From Saccharopolyspora sp. NFXS83 (GTDB lineage Bacteria > Actinomycetota > Actinomycetes > Mycobacteriales > Pseudonocardiaceae): 64,000 nt of DNA. The notes beneath the pieces were generated by a model that saw only the letters and a program-made list of their open reading frames with translations, did not search any database and was not told the origin of the DNA. The position numbers and the translations under genes were made by a program. Position 1 is the first letter of the stretch. Each line of letters opens with the position of its first letter. The stretch covers positions 1 through 64,000 of the forward strand of contig NZ_JAPFGB010000020.1 of NCBI RefSeq assembly GCF_026241095.1. Reading direction: 5' to 3'. Positions 46,310 to 54,009 of this stretch are shown here, one piece after another.

Positions 46310-47944
46310 TCAGAAGGACACGTTCGGATTCGCCCGGTATTCGGCGACGTGGCGTTCGCGCTCCGCGTCGGTCATCTCGTTCAGCGAGATGTTCGGGCTG
46401 CTGAACTTGATCCCCCGGATGTCGTCCAAGGTCCACAGCTTCTTCGGATCGTCCAGGTCCAGATGCGGTTGCGGCACCAGGGTCTTGCCGTCGTCGCGCA
46501 CGTAGTCCAGGTCGGTGAGCACGTTCGCCAGGTCCCAGCCGTGGTAGAGCGTCTCCCACTCGCGCTTCCCGGTCAGCCGCCCCATGTTCGGCGTCTCCCG
46601 GCCTTCGTAGGTCGAGCGGAAGGCCACGGTGTCGGTCCAGTGGCAGGGCTCCGAGCAGTAGGTGCGCCACTGGCCGTCGACCTTGTCCACCGCCATGTCC
46701 TCGCGGACCAGGCAGGGCACCATGCACGTCCAGCAGCGGTGCGGGTACTCGTAGCCGACGTCCTCGAAGGCGATGGGCTTGTTCCGGCCGGGGTAGCGCA
46801 GCCGGTTGTAGTTCTCCCACCACTTGCCGAACTGGTCGTACCAGCCGGGGTACTTGTGCTCGAACCACTCGAAGTCGGCGTCGGTCATCGGGTCGATGCG
46901 CCAGAAGTTCACCGGCCAGCCGGTCGCGAAGAACTGCGCCACCCGGTGCACGTAGAAGTCGTCGACGATGCGGCTCCACGACTTCTCCACGAGGTCGTGC
47001 GGGATCTCCAGGCCGTACTTCTCCAGCGGTAGCAGGTAGCTGCGGTAGTAGTCGTCGTAGATCCAGCGCCGCCACATCTCCGCGTAGCTGTCCCGATCCT
47101 TGCGGCGGTCCTTCGAGCCGTACTCGATGAAGGTGCCGATCGCGGCGTCCACGACGCAGTGGTTGTTCCACCAGGCGTAGCGCAGATCGCGTTCGAGCAG
47201 CTTGCGGTTCTGCTCGTCGGCCAGCGCCATCAGCAGGATCGAATAGCCGTTGCTGATGTGCCGGGACTCGTCGGACTGCACCGAGTGGAACACCGTCGGC
47301 AGCAGGTAGTCCCCGTTCGCGGCGGCCTCCGACGGCATCGCGACGAACAGCGTGTTGGTGAACGCGGTCTCGGCCACGACGGTGAGGTAGATGTTCGCCG
47401 CGGTCACCGCGTCACCGGTGATGAACCCCTCGCCGAACTGCCTGCCGATGGTGCCCGCGTAGCAGTTGGAGAACGCCTTCTCGCTGATGTCGAACCCGGC
47501 CGGGTCGATGTAGTGGTTCATGTAGAGGCGCTTGAGGTTCATCTGGATCGTCGAGTGCCGAACCTCGTCGATCATCTGCACGGCGAGGCCGTTGTGGATC
47601 TGCGGATTGGGCACGGCGTCGATCGCCATCGGCATCGCGCGGGCCGCGGAGATCTCCGGGAACGGGATGATCGACAGGAACAGCTTCTGCCACTCCATCC
47701 AGCGCTCCTGCACCTGCCGGAACATGTTGCCGCGGATCGCGCCGTCCATCGCGCCGTAGACCCGGTTGTCCTTCTCCTCCTCCATCGGGAAGTAGGACCG
47801 GAGGATCTGCTTGAGCGGGTCCTTCTTCGGCGACTTGTCGAAGCGGTAATCGGTGCCGAACCGGGTGGCCGGAGTGGCGAACGTCGGCTCCCAGGACAAC
47901 TCGGTGATCTTCTTGTGGGCCTTGCTCAGGCTTTGTCGGCTCAC
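46310..47944 (-). CDS. prmA: Propane monooxygenase hydroxylase large (alpha) subunit
   Basis: This 544-residue subunit holds the diiron centre that hydroxylates propane (usually to 2-propanol) and, in relatives, acetone or phenol. The ligands are visible as Glu97, Glu127/His130 (DEVRH), Glu192 and Glu226/His229 (DESRH), the E...ExxH...E...ExxH pattern of soluble diiron monooxygenases. A Cys-rich C-terminal part ([15 protein letters not shown]) is also typical. The GTG has AGGAGG upstream. It is the first gene of the operon and is divergent from the activator gene. Confidence 0.97.
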   Translation of the reverse strand: MSRQSLSKAHKKITELSWEPTFATPATRFGTDYRFDKSPKKDPLKQILRSYFPMEEEKDNRVYGAMDGAIRGNMFRQVQERWMEWQKLFLSIIPFPEISAARAMPMAIDAVPNPQIHNGLAVQMIDEVRHSTIQMNLKRLYMNHYIDPAGFDISEKAFSNCYAGTIGRQFGEGFITGDAVTAANIYLTVVAETAFTNTLFVAMPSEAAANGDYLLPTVFHSVQSDESRHISNGYSILLMALADEQNRKLLERDLRYAWWNNHCVVDAAIGTFIEYGSKDRRKDRDSYAEMWRRWIYDDYYRSYLLPLEKYGLEIPHDLVEKSWSRIVDDFYVHRVAQFFATGWPVNFWRIDPMTDADFEWFEHKYPGWYDQFGKWWENYNRLRYPGRNKPIAFEDVGYEYPHRCWTCMVPCLVREDMAVDKVDGQWRTYCSEPCHWTDTVAFRSTYEGRETPNMGRLTGKREWETLYHGWDLANVLTDLDYVRDDGKTLVPQPHLDLDDPKKLWTLDDIRGIKFSSPNISLNEMTDAERERHVAEYRANPNVSF

Positions 47945-48032
47945 GTCGCGCCTCCTGCGTCGTCGTACTCCCGGAGAGTCGTCGCGGGGCCGGGATGAGT
48001 AGCATCACATCGCACCGGCGAGCGTCCGTTCA

Positions 48033-48045
48033 TCTCAATATGAGA
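48033..48045. promoter_or_regulatory. Palindrome in the prmA / mimR divergent spacer
   Basis: TCTCA-ATA-TGAGA is a perfect inverted repeat, extended on one side to TGTCTCA. Fis-type activators of this class bind such sites. It lies 89 bases upstream of prmA and 143 upstream of the preferred activator start. A -10-like TACGAT at 48070-48075 points toward the activator. Confidence 0.5.
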
Positions 48046-48187
48046 CAATCCCGCGGCACTTCCACCGGATACGATGACCGTCACGCAACGTCGCGCAGCC
48101 CTCACCGACCGGACGCGTTCCCGGCGGTTCGAGGAACGGGTCCGCCCCGGTCAGCGGCGTCGAGACCGCCGTAGTCCGGGAGGTGCC

Positions 48188-50029
48188 ATGACCGTCCGCC
48201 GTCGAGGCCCGTCGCAGTCCGAAGATCCCCGCCGATCCGCTACCACCCCGGAACCCCCGCCCGGCCCGGCCCGGCGGCACTTCCTCGGCGACGCACCGGT
48301 CGAGTCGGCGGCGGTGCGCGGTCCGATCCTGGCGTCGTGGCGGCGCTCCAGCGACTACCGCGTCGACAGCGAAGCGTTGAACGCGCCGTACGTGGACGAC
48401 CTCGACTTCCAGGGCGTGCTGGTGCGCGCCGCTTCCCCCGTGCTGGACCACTTGCACGACGAACTGCCCGACCAGCCGGTGAGCGTGGTGCTCACCGATC
48501 ACCGGGGCTACGTGCTGGACCGCCGCACCGGGCGCCCCGAGCTGCGGGACCACTTGGACCGGGTGTGCTTGGCGCCCGGTTTCGGCTACGCCGAGCGGTT
48601 CGTCGGCACCAATGGGATCGGCACGACGCTGGAGTCCGGGCAGGCGACGTTCGTCTACGAGCAGGAGCACTTCACCGGGCCGCTGATCGACCTGGCCTGC
48701 GCCGGGGTGCCGATCCACGACCCGATCACCGGAGAACTCGCCGGCGTCCTCGACGTCACGTGCTTCGCGCCCGACGCGGGACCGATGCTCAAGGCCGTCG
48801 CCGTCGGTGCGGCGCGCGGGATCCAGGAGAGGCTGCTCAACCACAGCAGCGCGAACGACATCACCCTGATGCAGGAGTACCTGCACGCCTCCCACCGCTC
48901 CCGCGATCCGATCATCGCGCTCAACGCCGACGTGCTGATGCTCAACCGCAAGGCCCAGCAGGTGCTCGGCGCGCAGGACCAGGTGCGGTTGCTGGAACAC
49001 CTGCGGGACTCGCCCCGGCAACGTCCGATGTCGGGTGAACTGGACCTGCCCAGCGGGGCGCGCTGCCGCGTCTACGCCCGGCAGGTCCCCGGCCGCGAGC
49101 CGGGCACCATCGCGCGCATCCACCTGCTCGCCCCCGCCGTTGAACCGGTCATCTCCTCGGCACCCACCGGACCGCTGCCGGGCATCGTCGGTTCGGAACC
49201 GCTGTGGCGGCACTGTTGTCGCGCGGTGGAAGGACACCGCGGCCGGAACGCGTGGATCTCCTTGGAAGGCGAGCCCGGCACCGGGAAGAGCTCGCTGGTG
49301 CGCGCGGTCTGCCGGGCGAACCGGCCGGATCGGCACGTCCGGATCGTCGACGCCGACGAGGTGGGCATCGAGCGCGGCTGGTGGGAGCGGACGCGTTCGG
49401 AACTGCTGGAACGGCAGGGGCCGCTGGTGCTGCGCGCCGTGCACCGGCTGAGCGCGTCGAAGCTGACCGAACTCACCTGCCTGCTCGACGAGGTGAAGAC
49501 CGCCAACCCGGCGCTGTGGGTCGCCGCCACGGTCGATCCCGGCGTCGTCCCCGGGCCTGCGCTGCACGCGCTGCGGGCGCTGTTCCCCCAGTCGGTGCAG
49601 GTGCCGCCGCTGCGCCACCGCATCGACGACCTGGAGGCGATCGCGAACCACCTGCTTCGGCAGCTCACCAAACGCCCGGAGTCGACCTTCTCGCCGGAAG
49701 CGCTGCACCTGCTCAAGCGGCGGCATTGGCCGGGAAACATCACCGAACTGCGCGAGGTCGTCCGGGAGGTGACAGGCCGGACCCGATCCGCCACGATCAC
49801 CGCCGCCGACCTGCCACCGCAGTGCACGAGCCAGAGCAGGCGCGTGCTCACCCCGATCGAGTCCATGGAGCGCGACGCGATCGTCACCAGCCTCGACGAG
49901 GCGGGGGGCAACCGGGCGCGGGCGGCCCGGAACCTGGGCATCTCCCGCGCCACGATCTACCGCAAGATCACCGATTACGACATCGGCGATCGGGCGTCGA
50001 GCGGCCCGTCCCTCCGCCGCAAGTCCTGA
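48188..50029 (+). CDS. mimR: MimR/AcoR-like activator of the propane monooxygenase operon
   Basis: This ~613-residue protein has a GAF-type sensor (~75-240, GFGYAERFVGTNGIGTTLESGQ and VPIHDPITGELAGVLDVT), an AAA domain with Walker A EGEPGTGKSS near 360, and a C-terminal Fis helix-turn-helix (GNRARAARNLGISRATIYRKI, ~573-593). The GAFTGA loop that contacts sigma-54 is absent and the Walker B region is degraded, so it must act with another sigma factor. I prefer the ATG with GGGAGGTG at 48188; an ATG 38 codons upstream lacks a ribosome site and overlaps a -10-like box. Confidence 0.88.
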   Translation: MTVRRRGPSQSEDPRRSATTPEPPPGPARRHFLGDAPVESAAVRGPILASWRRSSDYRVDSEALNAPYVDDLDFQGVLVRAASPVLDHLHDELPDQPVSVVLTDHRGYVLDRRTGRPELRDHLDRVCLAPGFGYAERFVGTNGIGTTLESGQATFVYEQEHFTGPLIDLACAGVPIHDPITGELAGVLDVTCFAPDAGPMLKAVAVGAARGIQERLLNHSSANDITLMQEYLHASHRSRDPIIALNADVLMLNRKAQQVLGAQDQVRLLEHLRDSPRQRPMSGELDLPSGARCRVYARQVPGREPGTIARIHLLAPAVEPVISSAPTGPLPGIVGSEPLWRHCCRAVEGHRGRNAWISLEGEPGTGKSSLVRAVCRANRPDRHVRIVDADEVGIERGWWERTRSELLERQGPLVLRAVHRLSASKLTELTCLLDEVKTANPALWVAATVDPGVVPGPALHALRALFPQSVQVPPLRHRIDDLEAIANHLLRQLTKRPESTFSPEALHLLKRRHWPGNITELREVVREVTGRTRSATITAADLPPQCTSQSRRVLTPIESMERDAIVTSLDEAGGNRARAARNLGISRATIYRKITDYDIGDRASSGPSLRRKS

Positions 50030-50143
50030 GCGCGCGCTCGCAGCGAGCCGCGAAGATCACCACTCGATTCAGCGATGCAGCGCCGGAGCGAACCGGTCGA
50101 TGATCTTGAGCGCGACCGATCGGAGCGAAAGGTGTGACGGCAC

Positions 50144-50419
50144 GTGCCATTCCGCAAGACCAATCCACTGTGGACGATAGCGGCGGCGGCAGCGGCGCTG
50201 CCGTTGTCCACCGCGAGCGCCGGAGCGGCCCCGCTGGTCGACGTGCACGACGTCCAGGGCGTCGACCTCGGACCGGCCGAGGACGGCATCGCCCGCGACG
50301 TCGCGCGGGACCTGGCGAAGGACGTCGCACGCGACCTGGCACGGGACGCCGCGAAGGACCTCGGCCGGGACCGCGAACCGATCCGCCGGACGATCGACGA
50401 GATCACCGACCGCCTCTGA
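50144..50419 (+). CDS. Small secreted protein with seven A-[RK]-D-x tetrads
   Basis: This 91-residue protein has a GTG start and a Sec signal peptide (basic start, hydrophobic core 10-24, cleavage likely after STASA at 26). The mature part holds seven consecutive tetrads at ~50-76: ARDV, ARDL, AKDV, ARDL, ARDA, AKDL, GRDR. The neighbouring opposite charges predict a stable, highly charged single helix. It follows the activator gene on the same strand and is closed by a hairpin terminator. I do not recognise a family. Confidence 0.65.
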   Translation: MPFRKTNPLWTIAAAAAALPLSTASAGAAPLVDVHDVQGVDLGPAEDGIARDVARDLAKDVARDLARDAAKDLGRDREPIRRTIDEITDRL

Positions 50420-50469
50420 CGACTCGTCCGGCGACAGCGGGCGATCCCCGAGCGAACCACCCCTGATCT

Positions 50470-50510
50470 CCCGTGGGACCGGATCGCGTGCCCCTTTCCG
50501 GTCCCACGGG
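50470..50510. terminator. Bidirectional 14 bp hairpin
   Basis: CCCGTGGGACCGGA (50470-50483) and TCCGGTCCCACGGG (50497-50510) pair fully around 13 bases. It lies between convergent genes ending at 50419 and 50532. Its outer CCCGTGGGA/TCCCACGGG matches the hairpin after groEL. Confidence 0.88.
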
Positions 50511-50531
50511 TTCCCGCCGCCTCCGGGCGGC

Positions 50532-51011
50532 TCAGGCCTGCGGCGCCGCCATCTTGCGGAAGTCCCAGCTGGCGATCTTCGTCGGGGTGATGCGCAGCCA
50601 GCCGTGGCGGCCGTCGTGGAAGACCTCGTCACCACCCATGTACTTGCGGGCGAACAGCAGCTCGATGGCGGTGAGCGCGTCATTCGGCTCGCCCGTGCGC
50701 GGGAGCTCCCCGACGACCTCGACGGTGCCGGTGATCTCGACGCCGCGCAGCTCCTGGAACTCGACGCCCGCGTCCACCACGACGCTGATGCGCGGATCCC
50801 GCATCAGGTCCGCCCACCGCTTGCTGCGGGTGATCGAGTAGAGCCACAGCGCGTCGCCGTCCCACCCGAACCACAGCGGCGTGGCGTGCGGCCCGTCCGG
50901 GCCGATCGTCGCCACCCGGCAGGTGCGCTCTTCCGCGAGGAAGGCGTCGACCTCCTCGCCGGTCATGGCGATCCGGCGCCCGCGCTTCTGCGGCTTGAGC
51001 TCCTCGGTCAT
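50532..51011 (-). CDS. PPOX-class (pyridoxamine 5'-phosphate oxidase-like) flavin/F420 protein
   Basis: This 159-residue split-barrel protein has the pattern ERTCRVATIGPDGPHATPLWFGWDGDALWLYS and a strand with SITRSKRWADLMRDPRISVVVDAG, common to PPOX-class F420- or FMN-dependent reductases. Members reduce biliverdin, quinones or related compounds; the actual substrate is open. A GGGGAG site precedes the ATG. It is a single-gene unit ending at the hairpin at 50470-50510. Confidence 0.9.
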   Translation of the reverse strand: MTEELKPQKRGRRIAMTGEEVDAFLAEERTCRVATIGPDGPHATPLWFGWDGDALWLYSITRSKRWADLMRDPRISVVVDAGVEFQELRGVEITGTVEVVGELPRTGEPNDALTAIELLFARKYMGGDEVFHDGRHGWLRITPTKIASWDFRKMAAPQA

Positions 51012-51198
51012 CGCGCACTCCCCGTCCTCGATAGTTCTTCGTCCACGGCGAAACGACCGCACCACCATCGGAGTGATGCCGTCAAGATCGGTCGGGTGGT
51101 CCTTCCAGCGCGGTCTTCGACCCGTGCCTCGTCAGCGAGCGCGCCGCCGAGGTCACGCCACCCGCCCCACCGCGCAGGCCACTCCGAACGGCCCCGGA

Positions 51199-51903
51199 TC
51201 ACCGCAGGTGTTCGGCGAAGAACGTCGTCACTCGCCGCCAGGCGTCTTCTGCGGATTCCTCGTGGTGGCCGAAGCCCGCCACCCGCAGCAGCGGCTTGAA
51301 CGGGCCGACCTTGAGGTGGTTCGCGAAGCTGTGCCCCGCGTCCGGGTATTCCTTGACGTCGTGCGGCACTCCCAGTTCGGTCAGGTGCGACTCCAGCTGC
51401 GCGGCGGCGCCCTTGAGCGTGGCGTCCTTCGCGCCGAAGCTCGCGACGACCGGGCACGCGCCGTCGAGCACCGCTTTGTCGGCGGGCACCTGGCCGTAGT
51501 ACGGCGCGGACGCCTGGAATCCGCGCGGGGCGGCCAGCAGCGCGAAGCCGCCTCCCATGCAGAAGCCGACGACGCCGACCGCGCCGGTGCAGTCCTCGCG
51601 TTCGGCCAGCAGCCGCCGGGCCGCTTCGATGTCGTCGAACGCTTGGCCGCCGCCCTTGCTGAGCTGGCCGAACACCGTGCGGACGCAGCGGGCGAAGCCG
51701 CCGCGCGCGTAGAGGTCGGGCGCCACCGCGAGGAATCCGGCGGCGGCGAACCGGTCGGTGATCGCCTTGCTGTCCTCGGTCATGCCGAACGCGTCGTGCA
51801 CCACGACCACGCCGGGCCAGGGGGGCTCGCCCGAGATCGAGGGGTAGGGCACCGCCAAGTGGCCCGAGATGTCACCGTCGGACGAAGGGATGGTCGCAGT
51901 CAC
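51199..51903 (-). CDS. Dienelactone hydrolase family protein
   Basis: This 234-residue alpha/beta hydrolase has the DLH nucleophile Cys115 in GFCMGGG. An Asp follows in GAKDATLK, and the catalytic His lies in DAGHSFAN. DLH enzymes open dienelactones in chlorocatechol breakdown, but many actinobacterial members act on other esters. It has its own leaderless promoter (GTGACA-17-TAGGTT ending seven bases before the GTG). No aromatic-degradation genes lie beside it. Confidence 0.92.
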   Translation of the reverse strand: MTATIPSSDGDISGHLAVPYPSISGEPPWPGVVVVHDAFGMTEDSKAITDRFAAAGFLAVAPDLYARGGFARCVRTVFGQLSKGGGQAFDDIEAARRLLAEREDCTGAVGVVGFCMGGGFALLAAPRGFQASAPYYGQVPADKAVLDGACPVVASFGAKDATLKGAAAQLESHLTELGVPHDVKEYPDAGHSFANHLKVGPFKPLLRVAGFGHHEESAEDAWRRVTTFFAEHLR

Positions 51904-51910
51904 GACCCCG

Positions 51911-51939
51911 AACCTAGCCCGCATCCGCCTCGATGTCAC
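51911..51939 (-). promoter_or_regulatory. Leaderless promoter of the dienelactone hydrolase gene
   Basis: On the minus strand GTGACA (51934-51939), a 17-base spacer and TAGGTT (51911-51916) are followed by seven bases and the GTG. No ribosome site intervenes, so transcription and translation should start together. Confidence 0.65.
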
Positions 51940-51948
51940 TCGCCGAAA

Positions 51949-51984
51949 GGCCCTGCCCGGCGGAGAATTCGGCCGGGCAGGGCC
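51949..51984 (-). terminator. 13 bp hairpin after the YhgE/Pip gene
   Basis: GGCCCTGCCCGGC and GCCGGGCAGGGCC pair around a 10-base loop, 65 bases past the YhgE-type stop. It separates the MMPL/YhgE operon from the promoter of the dienelactone hydrolase gene. Confidence 0.85.
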
Positions 51985-52048
51985 ACATCGCACGATCAGT
52001 CCACAGTGGATACCGGGGCGGCGGCGACGGACCCCGCCCCGGTTCCGA

Positions 52049-53989
52049 TCACGCCAGTCCTGGACCGCGCCGGGTGAATCCGGACGTCAGCGGCGACAGC
52101 TGGGTGGCTCGGACCGTGCGGGTCCGCTCGATCGCCAGGTAGCTGAACACCACCCCGGCCAGCCCCCAGATCACCAGCAGGGCCACCGCTCCACCGCCCG
52201 GAGCGACGCCGTCGGTCACCGCGCGCAGCGCGTCCTGCGCCGGGCCCGCGGGGGTCGCCGCCAAGAGCTCGCCGAGCACCGCGGGCACCGCGGTGATGAA
52301 CCCGGTGGCCAGCAGCAGCAGCGCGACCAGCATCGCGAGGAACCGACCGAAGCCGCCGAGCGCACCGGCGAGCGCCTGGTTGACGGCCGTGAACGCGACC
52401 GCCGCCAGCATCGCCAGCCCGGCGCAGCCGAACCACTGGCCGACCGAGAGGTCCTGCGAGGCGCCGACGACCACGGCCACCAGCAGCCCCTGCGCCAGCC
52501 CGATCACGGCGGGCAGCCGCAGCTGGCGCAGCGCCAGCGCGAACGACGAGCGCGTCGACTCCAGCGCCCGGCGCGGCACCGCGCGCAGCACCAGGAACGT
52601 GGCGATCGCGCCGACCCACAGGGCCAGCACCGCGAACAGGGCCGCCCCGGAGGAACCGAAACCGAGGCTGGTCCCTTCCGCGGTGGTCACCGGGTTCGCC
52701 ACGGCCTTCGCTAGCTTGTCCCGGTCACCGTCCGGGTAGCTGGGCAGCTGCTCCACTGCCTGGTCCAGCCCGCCCGCGAGCTCGCCCGAGCCGTCGCCGA
52801 GCTGGTGGGCTCCGTCGGAGAGCTGGCGCACGCCGCCCGCCAGCTGATCGGCGCCGTCGGCGAGCTGGCCCGCGCCACCGCCGGTCTGCGAGATGCCGTC
52901 GGCCAGCTGGCCGACACCGCCGTCGAGCTGCTTGGAGCCGTCGGCGAGCTGATCGATGCCACCGGCGAGCGCGGGCAGCCCGCCACCCGACTCGGGGGTC
53001 TGACCGGCGAGCGCGGCGAGACCACCGGAGACACCGGTGCTGGCCTGCTGCACCTGCCCGGCGCCGTCGCTGAGGGCCTGCGCGGTCGCCGCCTGGATGG
53101 CGATCTTGGTGCAGATCGGCAGGGTGCCCGGCGGGCATTCCTTGGTCATCTCGCCGAGGCTCTCCGACATGCCCTGCAGGCCGCCGGAGAGCTGCTGCAC
53201 GCCCTCGGCCTCCTTCGCGGACACGTCGGCGAGCATCGCGGTCTGCTGCGGGAGCTGCGCGGTCTTCTCCTGCAGCTGCCCGATGCCGTCGGACAGGCCC
53301 GCCATCCCGGTCTTGAGCTGCAGCGCGCCGTCCTCCAGCGCGCCGATGCCGTCGGCCAGCGCCCGCGACCCGTCGGCGAGCTGGTCGGCACCGCCGGCGA
53401 GCTCGTCGGTGCCGCCCGCGAGCTGGCGGGCGCCGTCGGCAAGCGAGGTGGCGCCGTCTGAGGCCTCGCCGAGCTTGTCGCCCAGCGTGTTGAACCCGAC
53501 GAAGACGTTGTCCAGGTAGGTCGTGGTGAGCTGCCGGCCCAGCAGGTTCGCCGCCGTGGTGGTCACCACTCGGCTGATCGCCTCGTCGGCGAGCTTGCTG
53601 CGGCCACCGGTGCTCACGTCGATCGTCGCCTTCTTCGCCTCGGCGGGATCGCCGGAGAAGGAGGTGGCGGCCTTCGAGAAGTTCTCCGGGATCGTCACGA
53701 CCGCCGCGTAGTCGCCGTCTTCGAGGCCCTCGGCGGCGGTCTGCGGGGTGGCGAACTCCCAGCTGTAGTTGCTCTCGATCTCGCCGCCGACGAGTTTCGC
53801 CGACAGCTGGCGCCCCAGCGGGGTGAGCTGGCCGTTGACCTCGATCGGTTCGTCGTTGTTGACGACCGCGGCCTTGGTGTCCTTCAACCGGTCCTCGGGA
53901 TTGCCCATCGACCAGGTCAGCAGACCGGCGATCACCAGCGGCACCAGCAGCAGGCCGGCCAGCGGTAAGAGCAAGCGGCTTTTCGCCAT
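52049..53989 (-). CDS. YhgE/Pip-family membrane protein with long LADG-repeat domain
   Basis: This 646-residue protein has one N-terminal membrane helix (6-26) and a large extracytoplasmic region. That region contains many copies of a seven-residue pattern like GADQLADG (~170-430), predicted to form a long parallel helix or coil. Five or so membrane helices follow at ~470-625. The layout matches YhgE/Pip proteins, which in actinobacteria sit beside MMPL exporters. The gene is 20 bases downstream of the MMPL gene and surely cotranscribed, so the two probably form one export complex for lipids or a polymer. Confidence 0.92.
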   Translation of the reverse strand: MAKSRLLLPLAGLLLVPLVIAGLLTWSMGNPEDRLKDTKAAVVNNDEPIEVNGQLTPLGRQLSAKLVGGEIESNYSWEFATPQTAAEGLEDGDYAAVVTIPENFSKAATSFSGDPAEAKKATIDVSTGGRSKLADEAISRVVTTTAANLLGRQLTTTYLDNVFVGFNTLGDKLGEASDGATSLADGARQLAGGTDELAGGADQLADGSRALADGIGALEDGALQLKTGMAGLSDGIGQLQEKTAQLPQQTAMLADVSAKEAEGVQQLSGGLQGMSESLGEMTKECPPGTLPICTKIAIQAATAQALSDGAGQVQQASTGVSGGLAALAGQTPESGGGLPALAGGIDQLADGSKQLDGGVGQLADGISQTGGGAGQLADGADQLAGGVRQLSDGAHQLGDGSGELAGGLDQAVEQLPSYPDGDRDKLAKAVANPVTTAEGTSLGFGSSGAALFAVLALWVGAIATFLVLRAVPRRALESTRSSFALALRQLRLPAVIGLAQGLLVAVVVGASQDLSVGQWFGCAGLAMLAAVAFTAVNQALAGALGGFGRFLAMLVALLLLATGFITAVPAVLGELLAATPAGPAQDALRAVTDGVAPGGGAVALLVIWGLAGVVFSYLAIERTRTVRATQLSPLTSGFTRRGPGLA

Positions 53990-54009
53990 CGTCAGATTAC
54001 CTCTGCTTT

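Noticed and set aside
47945-48187. Sigma-54 (-24/-12) promoter upstream of prmA
   Set aside because: No GG-N10-GC pair with correct context was seen, and actinobacteria lack sigma-54.
51012-51198. Possible small gene between the PPOX and dienelactone hydrolase genes
   Set aside because: No frame had a ribosome site or a protein-like composition.
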